NCBI GenBank assembly: GCA_022496205.1
Contig: WTXD01000065.1
Span: 62,001-126,000, forward strand
DNA: 64,000 nucleotides
Direction of reading: 5' to 3'
Source: Gloeopeniophorella convolvens
Lineage: Eukaryota > Basidiomycota > Agaricomycetes > Russulales
In this document: positions 34,849 to 46,916 of the stretch, piece by piece
How the letters are laid out: every line of letters begins with the position of its first letter
How positions within the stretch are numbered: position 1 is the first letter of the stretch
Position numbers and translations under genes: made by a program
Notes under the pieces: generated by a model
What the model saw: the letters and a program-made list of their open reading frames with translations, nothing else
The model's database searches: none
Told to the model about the DNA's origin: nothing

Positions 34849-35861
34849 ATGTCTGGGTACAGAACATTCGCCATTGCTGGCGCAGGGAACATTGGCGGGC
34901 CGCTCATCGAGCAATTCTTGAGGGCCAAAGCCGATGGCCTTGTCGACGATATCGTAGTGCTGAGCCGCGCGGTGAGTTTTTCACCTCCAACTATGCCTAT
35001 TATATGCGCTGATGCAGATCGTCAGGTATCAGCCGCCACCTTTGATGGGACAAAGACTGTCGTCGTAGACTACGCCGACAAGAAATCCCTCACAACGGCA
35101 TTAGTTGGCGTTGATGTTGTTATTTCCACCGTCCCGGTCACCGTGATCTCCACACAGCTCACACTCGCCGCGGCCGCCAAGGAGGCTGGAGTGCAGCTCT
35201 TCGTTCCGTCTGAGTTCAGTGGGGCTGTGGAGAGCGCTACCGAAGGGTTTCTCGCCGATAAGCTAAACCTTCAGGCACGGATCAAGGCTGTTGGACCGCC
35301 AACAGCCGTATTCTACACTGGCGGGTGGTCTGACTATTTTTTCAACGCGTGAGCATGCCGTCTAGTTTAATGGTGCAAAGAGAGCTGATGCACAATGAAG
35401 TGAGCTGGACCTCAATATCACCAATGGGAAAATCTCCGTAGGAGGCGACGGGAGTATGCCACTATCATGGACGTCGCGCACCGATATCGCTCGCTTCGTC
35501 GTATACGTCCTGTTGAAACTCCCCGCGACGCAACTTAGGAACGCTGCCACGTTCCGCTGCGAGGGAGACAGGAAGGTCAGTGTCATGATCATTTTCGTCT
35601 TCTTTTGGCTAACTCCAGAGGTTGAAATAGTCGCTTGTGGAGATCGCCCACCTGTACGAACAGAAGTCAGGGAGGAAGGTAGAGATTGAATACATCCCGA
35701 CCTCCGTCCTTCAAGAGAGATGGAAGGCAAATCCACAGGATTACTCCAGCTATCTGAAGATGTCTGTGGCTCGTGGATTTGGACTGGTCGGCAAACCAGA
35801 CAACCACCTTTTCCCAGGTTGGAATCCTGCATCAGTCATTGACTGCATTCCTGTAGCCTAA
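34849..35861 (+). CDS. NmrA-like/isoflavone-reductase-like NAD(P)-binding protein, copy 1
   Basis: First of eight related genes. Exons 34849-34971, 35026-35348, 35401-35575 and 35631-35861 give 283 aa. The start MSGYRTFAIAGAGNIGG carries the glycine-rich nucleotide-binding loop GAGNIG. Next come VDYADKKSLTTALVGVDVVI, STVPVTVI, LFVPSEFSG, VFYTGGWSDYFFN, then KISVGGDGSMPLSWTSRTDI and FRCEGDRK, and a C-terminal VEIEYIPTSVLQERW, PDNHLFPGWNPAS. The layout is that of atypical short-chain reductases of the NmrA/isoflavone reductase group, which use or sense NAD(P)H; the substrate is unknown. Intron 1 ends at an acceptor two codons later than in the siblings, so the GS before strand 3 is missing. All splice sites are canonical; reads as intact. 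Confidence 0.82.
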
Positions 35862-36942
35862 AGCCAGTCCATGGCTACGTAGCACGCTCTCCTCGAAGTG
35901 GAATAGATCGTCTTTTTAGTGACCGAAAGAACATGGCAAGGTTCTACTGCTATTCAACGTTTTGCGATAGATCAGGAAGTAGTCGTTAAATAGTTTGAAG
36001 GCGTCCGATTGTGTCCTGGGGAAGGTCTGAGGCTGAAGCACCCACTCTTCGTAAGGCTGGGACCAGTACAATTGCAAGTGGCGCTACCGCGGCCTCATAA
36101 GGGGACGTCGACGCGATGACTGAAGCAATAAAGCCGGCGCTGTTCTCAGCGTTCGACACGCGCACGTTCAACCGACCAGAGTTAGTTGTGGAATTCGGAC
36201 AAGGTGGCGGTTGGGCAGTTCGGACAACTAGATCTTGGAGGCCGGCAGACCGGCGTCATCCGGCCGGCTGAGTGATCTGGATTCGGCGGATTGCCGGTCG
36301 AGTTGGCCGCCCTCCGAGCGGGTCGAGTAAGTTGGTTCAAGTTGAACTCCGACCTCCTTCAACTTGTTCACTTCAAATTCCCTTCGTTCTCTTGCGCCAG
36401 GGCCGACCGACACGCTTGCTGTCCCTCTTCGAAGCATTAGATCGGATGAAAACGAAGTCCTATCTCAATGACGCGATGACGTTGTGATTCTCAATTCCGT
36501 CTTGATGAATGCGGAATCTGCAGCTGCTCAAGCGTTCATATACACAGTCGGGATTGACCCCACTTCATGGTTCCTACATGACGCTACATAACCTTTTCCG
36601 TACTGAAGTTGGCAATATGGTCTGATGAATTTGTTCGTGAGGTATGTGACGCTACCCACAACGCGACCCACACTTGAGAACTGATGACCTCACTCAGATT
36701 TGTCTCTGACATGGCTTCGACGATGGGTCGCTGTGTGACACAAGCGCAGTCGGAGGCAACCAGGCAAATCCTTATGACCTCCTCCCAGTCCGTAACGCAG
36801 CTGGCGTGGGACCACACTCTGGCGCCTGGTTGCAAAGGGCGCCGCAGCGTCAGAGATAAAAGGTCGCAGGGACCTGGCGGTAGGGTGGTAACTTCGAGAC
36901 CACTCATATTCGTATCCTGACTAGTTCTAGAGTATATCAAAC
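35862..36942. other. Spacer between NmrA-like copies 1 and 2
   Basis: About 1.1 kb, no supported gene. Contains a GC-rich stretch with short CCGGC repeats (36235-36300). Confidence 0.4.
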
Positions 36943-37955
36943 ATGTCCGGACACAAGAGTTTCGCCGTGGCGGGCGCCGGGACCTTCGGTGCTTATGTTG
37001 TCAAGGAACTGCTGAAGGCTAAAGCTGAAGGGACGGTCAACGACGTGGTCGTGCTCACTCGCGTGGTGAGTCTGACTGCTGCTGCTCGCGATGTAGAGTA
37101 TCGGTAACTGATACGCGGACCAGGGTTCAAAAGTTGACTTCGAAGGAGCGAGAGTGATCGCTGTCGATTACAACGACAAGGAGTCTATCAAGGCTGCTCT
37201 TTCCGGGGTTGACGTCGTTATTTCTGCCATCTCTGCATTCGTTCTCAACGTGCAATCGACTATCGCTGCGGCTGCAAAGGAAGCGGGCGTAAAGTTGTTC
37301 GTGCCGTCCGAATTCGCAGGCGATGCGGAAAGTGCGAGAGGCGGGTTTTATGCTGCCAAAGGCGACCTACGGGCCTCGCTCAGAGCTATCGGGCCCCCGC
37401 TGGCCCTCTTCTATACCGGGGTTTGGTCAGACTTCGTTTGGAATCAGTAAGGCCAGGTCATGAACGTTGCAACGCACGAATCACTGAACATATCGCTGTA
37501 CAGATTCCTCCAGCTCGACATCCTGAGCGGGAAGATTACTGTTGGTGGTGATGGGAACTACCCGATTTCATGGACTTCCCGCACCGACTCTGCTCGATTC
37601 ATTGTCCACATCTTGACAAGGCTCCCGCGGGAAAGGCTGGAGAACAGCATTTTCCGCTGCGAAGCAGATAGGAAGGTACGCAGCACCAGTGCTCGCAAGT
37701 GTCTTGTTGATACTGAATCACTTCAAGTCATACAACGAGGTTGTCAGACTATATGAAGACAAAACCGGCAAGAAAGTGGAGGTGGAATACATCCCTGCCT
37801 CCGTTCTCACCGAGAGGGTCAATGAAAACCCGGAGGATGTCGTGTCCTACATCCAGCTTTCCGTAGTTAATATGGGGCTTGGCGGTAAGCCAGACAACGA
37901 CTTATTCCCTGACTGGAAGCCCGCGCCCGCGATCGATGGCGTCCCTTTGGCTTGA
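36943..37955 (+). CDS. NmrA-like NAD(P)-binding protein, copy 2
   Basis: Exons 36943-37065, 37124-37446, 37504-37675 and 37728-37955 give 281 aa, the same four-exon plan as copy 1, with exons 1 and 2 identical in length (123 and 323 nt). Start MSGHKSFAVAGAGTFGAYVV with loop GAGTFG. Landmarks: VIAVDYNDKESIKAALSGVD, ISAISAFVLNVQSTIA, LFVPSEFAGDAESARGG, LALFYTGVWSDFVWNQ, QLDILSGKITVGGDGNYPIS, FRCEADRK, YNEVVRLYEDKTGKKVEVEY, DNDLFPDWKPAPAIDGVPLA. No lesion was found. It is probably a cytosolic reductase or redox sensor of unknown substrate. It is the cleanest member and useful as the reference for judging the broken copies. Confidence 0.85.
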
Positions 37956-38438
37956 GGGGTTCTACCAGTACGATAACGGAGGCATCATCATTGTAATACT
38001 TCAGCCAGATGTGATGAATTGATATATCTATAATTACTCAGGTTGTTGGGGACTGCTGAGGTATGGTACTGAAGTATCGTTATATGGTGCGGACGCTTTC
38101 TGGCGGTACTCCACGTCGGTCCGCGCAGTCGGGGGTTCCTGGGAGAATGATTGTATTGCATAATTGGTCAATTGATCTGGAGTCCAGTTGAACCTCAGCG
38201 GGCCTCCGACTTGCCTCCGATAGCGAATAGTTTGGACTCTCAGATCGCACGGCTGGCGGTGCATTGACAGTCCACAACACCAGCGACAACATCAGGCACA
38301 TTCGCGGCCACGAAAATGGTTTGTTGCGCATGCGCGGTCTCGGAGCTTTGCGTGTGACCTAAGGATAGGACCGGCGGCGCTGTCCGAGTTGCGCCTGCTC
38401 GTTGCATTGTTTTAGTTGTTGTCACCGCAATAGCCAGA
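37956..38438. other. Spacer between NmrA-like copies 2 and 3
   Basis: About 0.5 kb; nothing recognised. Confidence 0.4.
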
Positions 38439-39462
38439 ATGTCTGGAGCGTACAAGAAATTCGCTGTCGCAGGCGCAGGAAACTTCGGTGCCTTCATCGT
38501 CCAGCAGCTTCTGAAAGCCAAGGATGAGGGGTCCGTGGAGAAGGTTGTCGTACTTGCCCGCTCAGTGAGCCCCCACGTTCCCATGTATACGCCTCGTTAC
38601 TAATCGCCTTGACTACACGCGAAAGGGCTCCAAGGCCATGTTTGAAGGCGTGAAAGTCATCACGGTGGATTACCACGACAAAGAGTCGATCAAGTCAGCG
38701 TTGGCTGGGATCGAGGTCGTGATCTCAGCCATCTCGGCACTCGTCCTAAATGCCCAACTTTTACTCGCCGAGGCAGCAAAAGAGGCCGGTGTGCAGCTGC
38801 TCGTGCCATCCGAGTACGGTGGCGCCACAGACGGTGCGACAGAGAGCTTCTTGGCCGTCAAAGGTGCCATGCAGACCGCACTCAAGGCCGTCGGCCCGCC
38901 AATTGCTGTCTTCTACACGGGGGTGTGGCCGGACTTTATCTTTAATCCGTAAGCATTCCCTTGCATTCTGGCTGACTTCGGGGTTGAGGGTTGGAAACTG
39001 GCAGTTATCTGCTGCTCGGTATCGCACAGGGGAACATCTCCGTGGGGGGTGACGGCACAACCCCAATCTCGTGGACATCGCGAACCGACGCAGCACGCTT
39101 CGTCGTCCGCATCCTCACAACGATGTCTTCGGAGAAATTGAAGAACGGTATCTTCCGTTGTGAGGCGGACAGGAAGGTCTGCGTTTATCCTGAGCAGTCA
39201 TTGTTTCCGCTGACTGCAGCTCTTCCAGTCGCTACTCGAGCTGGCCAAACTATACGAAGAGAAGACGGGAAAGAAGGTTGAGATCGAGTACATCCCTATT
39301 TCAGTTCTCACGGAGAGGTTCAGAGCCAATCCGGCAGACTATGCCAGCTTCGTCCGGATGACGATGGCTACCGGTCTGGGTCTGATAGGAGAACCAAACA
39401 GCGACTTGTTTCCGGAGTGGAATCCTGCACCTGCAGTTGATGGCCTCCCAATAGCGGTGTAG
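38439..39462 (+). CDS. NmrA-like NAD(P)-binding protein, copy 3
   Basis: Four exons as in its siblings; exon 1 ends at 38564 and is one codon longer (MSGAYKKFAVAGAGNFGAFI). Further blocks: VITVDYHDKESIKSALAGIE, ISALVLNAQLLLAEAAKEA, LLVPSEYGGATDGATES, IAVFYTGVWPDFIFNP. Exon 3 is entered at a CTGGCAG acceptor as YLLLGIAQGNISVGGDG, which differs from the QLDI...GKI of the others but keeps the frame. Then TSRTDAARFVVRILTTMSS, FRCEADRK, LLELAKLYEEKTGKKVEIEY and NSDLFPEWNPAPAVDGLPIA. Reads as intact. As with the others the substrate is unknown. Confidence 0.82.
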
Positions 39463-40387
39463 ATTGTACATTGGATATAAGACCTGTGCTATCATCTTCA
39501 CTGCATACAGCGGCCCTGAAGGTAGGTGCAATATGAGTTCGCAGTAAATGGTCTTACTAGTGATGAACTAACCCAGCGACCACTGACTGCAGGACGAATG
39601 AAGCTTGAGCCTGTCGGAAGCTTCTCGATAAATCCTACGTGTGTCATTGGCTGCTTCCGCGCTCTTCCCTAAGGGCAGCGAGCCGGTAGTCGTGTCCAGC
39701 CCGCGTCCTGCGAAAGTCAGAGGTCAGATAAAGGGAGAAATAGAAAAAAACCGGGTCAGATCCGACTCGGAAGCGTCACGAGCGGCCGTCAGCTCGCAGT
39801 CGGAGTGTTGTCGGAGCGTCGGCAACTACCGCGAGGAGCTGTGCTGTGTTACGCGTTACGTATGCCGAGCGTCGTCAGGTTTCCGTTTTCCCGCCGTCGA
39901 CGTCGTGGTTGACGTCGGCCTGGCCGGTGACCAACTCAGCTGCTGAACCGACTTCCAACTCCCCGCTGCACATCTCACGACTCTGATCTGTTTGTCACGG
40001 GGCAGTACCCGTAACTCTGGAATGGTATTGATACCGCATGGAACGCGGCCAGGCCCCAGTAATGCAAGAAGCGTACGAAGCAGCCGCAATCTCAATGCGT
40101 GCAGGTTCAAACAAACATCGTCTAGACGCATTCTGGGACTTTCACCGGCGTAACTTCAGTGGCGTGCGATATGGTAAGTAAGCTTTGATGGGGTGTTATA
40201 TTTGTCTGCACTCACAGCATGGAGTAGTCGTATTCGTGAAAGGGGGTGCGCCGATCCACTTAGGTACACGAAGCGCCTCGTCTGGCAATGGAATGCGATT
40301 CACATGATTACCGGGGGGAGTCCGCAGCGCAACGCTCACCCCCCGCTATCTGCACACCGAGGATCTCGCGACTCTCTCCAGAAGGTC
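39463..40387. other. Spacer between NmrA-like copies 3 and 4
   Basis: About 0.9 kb without a supported gene. Confidence 0.4.
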
Positions 40388-41396
40388 ATGTCTGGACAAG
40401 AGTCTTGCCGTCGCTGGTGCCGGGAACATTGGCGGTGCCATTGTGCATGAACTCATGAAAGCCAAAGCCAATGGCATTATCAATGAAGTCGTTGTTCTTA
40501 CCCGTATGGTGAGTACTCTAGTGCTGGATTAGACGCTCCATGTGATGAGACTGAGATAGGGCTCAACGACCAACTTCGATGGAGCCAGAGTAGTCCATGT
40601 CAATTATTCCGACCAGGAAAGACTCAAATCCGCCTTGGCTGGTGTCGACGTTGCCATATCTGGGATTTCCGCTTTTGCACTGGAGACGCAACTGGCTCTC
40701 GTTGATGCCGCAAAGGAGGCCGGCGTCAAGCTCTTCGTACCGTCCGAGTTTGCCGGCTCTCCAGACAACGCCAAGGGTGGTTTCTATTCACTGAAGGTCG
40801 AACAGCGGGCCAAACTCGACGCTGTGGGTATGCCGCGTGTCATCTTCTACTCGGGGATCTGGTCGGATCGCATTTGGACAGGGTGCGTCTGTAGTCGAGT
40901 ACGCCGCATATTGATAACTGACGCCTGATGGACGATGTATAGGTTTTACCAGTGGGATATACTGAGCGGGAAGATTGTCGTTGGTGGGGACGGAAACGAA
41001 CAGATATCTTGGACCTCTCTCGCCGACTCGGCTCGCTTCATTGTACATGTCCTGACGACGTTGCCTGCGGAAAGATTGGAGAACAGTGTCTTTCGTTGTG
41101 AAGCAGACAAAAAAGTATGGAACTAGCATCTGTCTAGTACCCTCTAGCTCACAGAACCTTCCAGTCGTTCAATGACCTTATCAAGTTGTACGAAGACAAG
41201 ACTGGTAAAAAAAGTCGAGATCGAGCACGTCCCAGTTCAGGTCTTGGCGGAACGAGTGAAAGCTCACCCGGAAGACTTTATTAGCTACATCAAGATGTCA
41301 TTAGTTGAGGGAGTGGGGTACGTCGGCGAACCCGACAATGATCTATTCCCCGACTGGAACCCCTCACCTGCCATAGATGGTCTCCCCAACCCATAA
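40388..41396 (+). pseudogene. NmrA-like copy 4, two small frameshifts
   Basis: The four-exon gene is complete in layout but its frame is broken twice. The ATG at 40388 (ATGTCTGGACAAG) leaves the family frame two bases short around 40395-40398; the correct frame then reads SLAVAGAGNIGGAIVHELMK. The body is normal: VVHVNYSDQERLKSALAGVD, GVKLFVPSEFAGSPDNAKGG, VIFYSGIWSDRIW, FYQWDILSGKIVVGGDGNEQ, FRCEADKK. In the last exon a run of seven A (41207-41213), where six are expected, shifts the frame before KVEIEHVPVQVLAERV. The C-terminus DNDLFPDWNPSPAIDGLPNP is intact. Both lesions are tiny, so the gene was lost recently, or one or both are sequence errors (the A-run especially). Confidence 0.75.
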
Positions 41397-41900
41397 TTAT
41401 GTCACCTAGCCGAATTCATTGTTCAGGCTATCATTTCGATCGGATTTCAAGAATCGATACATGAGCTGCGTGACCGATGATATCGAGTACTTATATGATG
41501 GGAGACGTCTAAGAAGTCGGTGGACGCTGCAACAGTGCTCAAACGCCGATTCGCACAGCGAAATGTCAGACCATTTCACCGTTCCGTCACAGGAAGGTGA
41601 GCTAACGCGGCGTTGTCGGGGACCGTATATTTGGGTCACAAATTCCCCAAGATAGGGTTGAAAAGGAGCCAAGCTTACAAGACGCGCAATGTCAGCGGCC
41701 GCCGTCGGGACAGTCTCCAAGAGTACGAATTCACTATTGGGCCCTCAGGTTCCGGCTCCGAGGAAAGAGGCCTCGGAGGTTGACTCGATAATCACAGTGG
41801 AAGCAGCGGGGACTAGTATAATATCGAGACTGCCCACGTGTGTAAGATGGTGCACCCCACGTCGAGCATCTGACCATATTCTTCCTCAGCTCGTCACGAT
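41397..41900. other. Spacer between NmrA-like copies 4 and 5
   Basis: About 0.5 kb; nothing recognised. Confidence 0.4.
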
Positions 41901-42856
41901 ATGTCTGGCTACAAGAGTTTCGCAGTTGCTGGGCAGGGAACATAAGCCAGTTCATCGTCCATCAGCTCCTCAAGGCCAAGGTGCAAGGAGCCGTACATGA
42001 GGTTATCGTGCTCACCCGCGAGGTAGGCCAAACACGATTGAATGCTATGAAAGCGCGTAACTCAGGACGACGAGACAGGGTTCGCAGGTCAGCTTTGACG
42101 GGGCGAGAATGGCCACCGTCGACTACGGCGACCAAGAGTCTCTCAGAGCCACGTTGGTTGGAATCGACGTCGTCATTTCGGCGATCTCGGAGACCGTCCT
42201 CGACGTACAGTTGGCCATCGTCAAGGCCGCCAAGGCGGCAGGTGTGCAACTGTTTGTTCCATCCGAATACGGAGACGTGGCGGAGGGTGGGACAGAAGGG
42301 TTCCAGGCCGTCAAGCTTCAAGAGCGACGTGTAGACCAACGCCAAGGCCACTGGTTCGCCAATCGCAGTTTTCTACACAGGAATATGGCCGGACTTCGCA
42401 TGGAGCCCGTAAGCCTCTCTGCTGAGATTCTCTCGGAACCGGGAATTGATGGTGAGGTACTATAGGTTCCTCCAGCTCGATATCATGCACGGTAAAGTCA
42501 CTATGGGTGGAGATGGAACGTCATCGGTCTCGTGGACCTCGCGCAGCGACGCCGCGCGCTTCGTGGTCAGTACGCAGGTCAAGGGCCTTTCATGCTTGCC
42601 TAACGGACTGAGGACTCTTTCTAAGTCGCTGCTCGATATTGTCAAGTTGTAAGTATGAAGAGAAGACAGGCAAGCAAGTCGAGATCGAATATGTTCCTGT
42701 GGAATTATTGTAGAAAGATTCAAGACCAACCCGATGGACTACGTCAACCTCATCCACCTGGGCATAACTACCGGCCGAGGGGTAGGGATACCCGACAATG
42801 ACTTGCTCCCGCAACGGAACCCTAGGTCTGCCGTTGGCTGTGGTTCCGTAGCCTAA
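41901..42856 (+). pseudogene. NmrA-like copy 5, multiply broken
   Basis: Clearly dead. Against copy 2: a one-base deletion near 41932 in the nucleotide-binding loop (GCTGGGCAGGGAAC) leads to a TAA at once; in exon 2 the frame changes near 42316-42330, and the region encoding the TGIWPDFAW segment is reached only after an in-frame TAG; the end of exon 3 (the FRCEADRK part) is missing; and three extra bases plus a stop interrupt IVKLYEE near 42650. Preserved islands are VIVLTREV, VDYGDQESLRATLVGIDVVI, LFVPSEYGDVAEGGTEGF, QLDIMHGKVTMGGDGTSSVS, TSRSDAARFVV and KQVEIEYVPV. It is the most decayed copy in the array and therefore probably the one inactive the longest. Confidence 0.85.
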
Positions 42857-43960
42857 GAAGTGAGTCGGGTCGGTATCTGATAGTCCTGGAATTAAAGTTA
42901 CAAACTGGATGACATGATGCCTGGGAGTCATCCCTAAAGGGCGATGGCAAGATTCTCGCGGACCTGTGTCAGGATGCCCGGCGGCAATTGGGCTCCCGAT
43001 CCGCGACTACGGGGAACTGTAACTTGGGGGCGTCGACGTCTATGGCCGGTCAATAGTAATTTGACAGTGCCTGAGGCTGTTGGTCGAGTCACCGTCGGGA
43101 GGCACACGTGACGTGGGATGAGAAAAACAACGAAGGGGGCTCGGGAGCAGCCGGGTCAGGCTTGCAGGGATGAACAGTATCCACTGCCCAATATCGTCAA
43201 CTGTCTGCGGTACAGACTCGTCGATGGACGATTACGCTGTCGAATCTCGAATCTCATGAGTGCATTCCTAGTGTTCATTATTCATTCTAAAAAATGACGA
43301 CGTGTTACTGCAGTCGATAGACCTCACGCTTCGTCTCAGTGAAAGCCGGTACTTACGAACGCAATAATTAGTTGTATTTGAACGAGCCGACCCCTGGTGT
43401 AGTAGAGGTGTGCTCAGCGGCCTTCTGTATCCGACTACTCGTACGTCCGAAGCGTTCATCGCGTCTTTCAATTGCAAAGGACACGCCATTACGATCGTCA
43501 GTAAGCCTCAAATTTGCTCCGGCACTCCGGGATCGTACGATTTTTCAATGGCTCTGGGAAACGTGCGGCGACGCACCGAAATGAATGCTCATGTGTCGCG
43601 AACATCCAAAACGCACCCGAGTGATTGGCTGGATGGGGGAGCCCTGCATCTGTATCCGAGAAAGCCAGTCGGGCTTCCCCAACTGCACCCAATCGACCTA
43701 CGGTGGGGTGCTCATTCGAAGGCGACGTACAATCGCCGTAAGCAACAAGGGGTCTGAAAACGCTGGACGGCAGGCAGTGTCTCTGTAGATGGATTAGATT
43801 TGATTGTGTGCGTCAATTTCGTCTGGAGATGACTCGTGAGTCAGGGGCATGCGAGGATAAAAACCATAGCAGACTACGTGCAGAGCCCATCCATCGCTCA
43901 ACGACTATTCCACCGTCTTCCACACCAAACCTATAACAAGAACCTTAGCACGCTGCTAAG
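42857..43960. other. Spacer between NmrA-like copies 5 and 6
   Basis: About 1.1 kb, no supported gene. Confidence 0.4.
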
Positions 43961-44984
43961 ATGTCTGGATACAAGAACTTCGCTGTTGCCGGTGCTGGGA
44001 ATATCGGCGCGTTCGTCGTCGAGCAGCTCCTCAATGCAAAGGCCATGGGGATCGTCAACGATGTCGTCGTATTAACTCGCACAGTGAGTCATATATTGAG
44101 GAGCTCCTCCGTGTCCATTGACACAAGGAATTAGGGCTCGACGAAGACTTTTCCGGGAGCAAGAGTGATCCCTGTCGACTATTCCGACAAGGAGGGTGTT
44201 GGGGCCGCCTTGGCTGGCGTAGACGTCGTCGTTTCCGGGATCTCCCCCTACGTGCTTGGCGTACAAGCATCCCTTGGTGAAGCTGCGAAAGCAGCGGGCG
44301 TCAATTGTTTGTGCCGTCTGAGTTTGTTGGCCCATCGGAAGCTGCAGGAGGCGGGCTCTATGGTATCAAGGACAACATAAGGGCGCAAATGAAGGCCATC
44401 AGCCTACCCGTTGTTATCTTTCACACTGGTCTTTGGCCGGATTGGCTATTTAATGGGTAAGTCGCCAGTCAACAGGCAAGGGCAACAACCGCTGAAACAC
44501 TGACGATTAGCCTTCTCGAGCTTGACCTCCCCAACGGGAGGGCTGTTTTGGGTGGCGACGGAAATGAGCCTATGTCCTGGACTTCCCGCACCGACACCGC
44601 TAGATTTGTCGTCCACATCTTGACAACACTCCCCGCGGAGAGGCTTGAAAACGGATTATTCCGCTGCGAGGCAGATAGAAAGGTACGTGCCGCTAGCGGT
44701 CTTGCAGCTACAGGCCTCGATTCAACTTGATTACTGGCGCTTAGTCATTCAACGAAATCGTCAAGCTTTACGAAGCGAAGACCGGACGAAAGGTGCAAGT
44801 TGAATACATCCCGGTCTCAACTCTCGCCGAGAGGTTCAAGGCCAACCCTAACGACTTGCTGAGCTATCTCAAGCTGTCCTTCATTTCTGGAGTTGGGCTT
44901 GTGGGAGAGCCAGAGAATTACCTGTTCCCGGGTTTCAACCCTGCACCTGCTATCGATTGCATTCCTCTTCCTCAGTTTATGTAG
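43961..44984 (+). pseudogene. NmrA-like copy 6, single frameshift
   Basis: Start MSGYKNFAVAGAGNIGAFVV and the rest of exons 1 and 2 are normal (VIPVDYSDKEGVGAALAGVD, ISPYVLGVQASLGEAAKAAG). Near 44302-44304 one base is missing, GTCAATTGTTTGTGCC where the siblings have GTCAAGTTGTTCGTGCC, so the frame leaves LFVPSEF and stops at 44378-44380. In the shifted frame everything downstream is intact: VIFHTGLWPDWLFNG, LLELDLPNGRAVLGGDGNEP, TSRTDTARFVVHILTTLPAE, FRCEADRK, FNEIVKLYEAKTGRKVQVEY, and a C-terminus extended to IDCIPLPQFM. One indel in an otherwise good gene means very recent loss or a sequence error. Confidence 0.75.
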
Positions 44985-46916
44985 TAGATAAACTTTTGTT
45001 CTCGCACCTTTGTGAGGATTGTCGCAAACAGATTGTTGTGTTATCCCAATGTTATCCTCATGATATGAATAGAAAGTTCGTATGCCCACAGGATAGGCGA
45101 CGAACGCAATCAGGAGATACCGGGCACTGTGAGGTGAGTTGTACGACAAATGAGAGAGCCACAGCAAGAGAGGCTGCCCATGACAGCTGACAGAAGCCGC
45201 AGCGACTCCGCATTATGAGAAAGGCTCAACGGTGTCGAGGTCACTTGTCACGATAACTTGAAGTGCATCACAAAAAGCGCGCAGTCATGGAGCCGCATGG
45301 GGCACGTGGGCTGGCGGGCCGATCAGGCCCGGGTCTGCCCGTGCCAGCCAGCGCTACTCCATGCGGCCCCAGAATACACCCTCATCCACCACGTCGTCCC
45401 AAGTTACGGGCATTGCGCCCGCGCCGCTCCTGTAACCGCCATCAAGATCGGGCCAGGTCATGCCGTTCCAGATCAGCAGCATACAGGCCATGCATGGTAA
45501 TGTTCCTCCCCACTCTGCCTGGTTAGGCCACGCTATTCCTTGATCCATAGGTCCCTACGCCGCGTGCCCCAGCGATGATCCATGCGCATCCCCACATAAA
45601 TACTTTCCTCGCCACCACCGCCGCCGCCACCCACTGTCTCTTCTCCCACCCACCGTCACCGGCGTCGTCTCCCTTGCTCCCTCCACCCCCCGCGCACCCT
45701 GCTCGTGCCCTCACTGAACCGCTCTTTCGCTCGCTCTCGCTTGCTTGCTCGCTCCCGCGCCTGCCGTTGCCGTTGCCCTTGCACTCGCTCTGGCACCCAC
45801 TTGCGCCCTTGCTCGCTTGCTCCTGCCCTCGCGCCTGCCGTTTCCCCCGCGCCCGTCATCGCTCCCGTGCCCACCATCGCTCCCGCGCCCGCCATCGCTC
45901 CCGCGCCCATCGTTGCTCTCGCTCCCTCTCTCACGCTCCCTCTCTCGCGCTCGCTCGCTCCCGCCCGTGCCTCCCCTGATGCCGCCCGCCTCCTGGCGCG
46001 TGCCGCATATCGTAGGCGCCGCCTCCCAAGGTAAGCCACACCCACCGCTATCTCCATGGCCCATGTGCCTCGTCCGAGCCCTGTACGCCCCGCCTGAGTC
46101 GCCCGCGCCCCGTCTGAATCACGCGGGCACTGTCCGAATCATGCGCCGTATCCAATGCACCGCACCCCATGAGGGAGGTGCGCATACTATTATGAATACT
46201 ACATACTGTGTACATTGTAATGTAGTTAGTTCAATCTAAGCTGGTTCTACTATGAACCTCGTGTGAGTGACCCGGGAGCGTCACGGCAAGCGATAAGGAC
46301 ACGCGTGTACCTGTGAGCGAAGAGCCGGCGCAGAAGATTGACCAACGAGGCTAGTAACGTACTTATGTCCGCGAGCCTCGCGGACTTCCTTCGCAGGTAG
46401 AGATGGGGCGCTGGGGTGGGGGGAAAGTTACTTGAGAGGTGCTGGTTCGTATATTGACTTGTAGAGAGCGGCAGTGGGTGATGATACAAGTGATTGGTGG
46501 AGTATTGAAGTATGCGTTCGACAGTGTCCGCACGGTAGAGGGAACGATGGAAGCATACCATTGCCATTAGGCCCGCGTGCGAGAGGCACTGGGCCCACAT
46601 TGGGAGAGGGAGTGTGATACGACTTGTATGTTTGAGTGGGGATGTTTGAGCGATGAACGAGCGGTGATGGTGGTCGAGAGCAGACAAAAGATAGCAACAG
46701 GCGAGCAGACTATTCGAGTGTGCCTCATAATTTGCGTTTGCACATTGAGATCTTGAGACCGCACGCGACTTCGCAATCTACAACGTGCCAGCGCCACGTG
46801 ATCCAGCGCATCGGGTTATGTGCCGCCTCGCACGCATATACTTACCCCGCGTTTTGTAGTCTTGCGTACGTTCTCCCACCCTCTTCCTCCTACCCCCACC
46901 TCCTCTCCTCCATAAA
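44985..46916. repeat. Intergenic region with a pyrimidine-rich low-complexity tract (about 45590-46010)
   Basis: About 1.9 kb with no supported gene. Between roughly 45590 and 46010 the plus strand is made of C/T-rich units (CTCGCTCGCTCTCGCTTGC, CGCTCCCGCGCCCGCCATCG repeated with variation). This yields long overlapping open frames on both strands, all low complexity (Arg/Ser/Pro or Gly/Arg/Ala) and none credible as protein. Confidence 0.6.

Noticed and set aside
43585..43788. Fragment GFPNCTQSTYGG resembling the N-terminus of Cys-rich paralogue 4 (GFPNCTDSS)
   Set aside because: Only six to seven residues match; no downstream Cys exons or donor follow.
45575..46239. Overlapping long open frames on both strands
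   Set aside because: They arise from a C/T-rich simple-sequence tract; the translations are low-complexity Arg/Ser/Pro or Gly/Arg/Ala.
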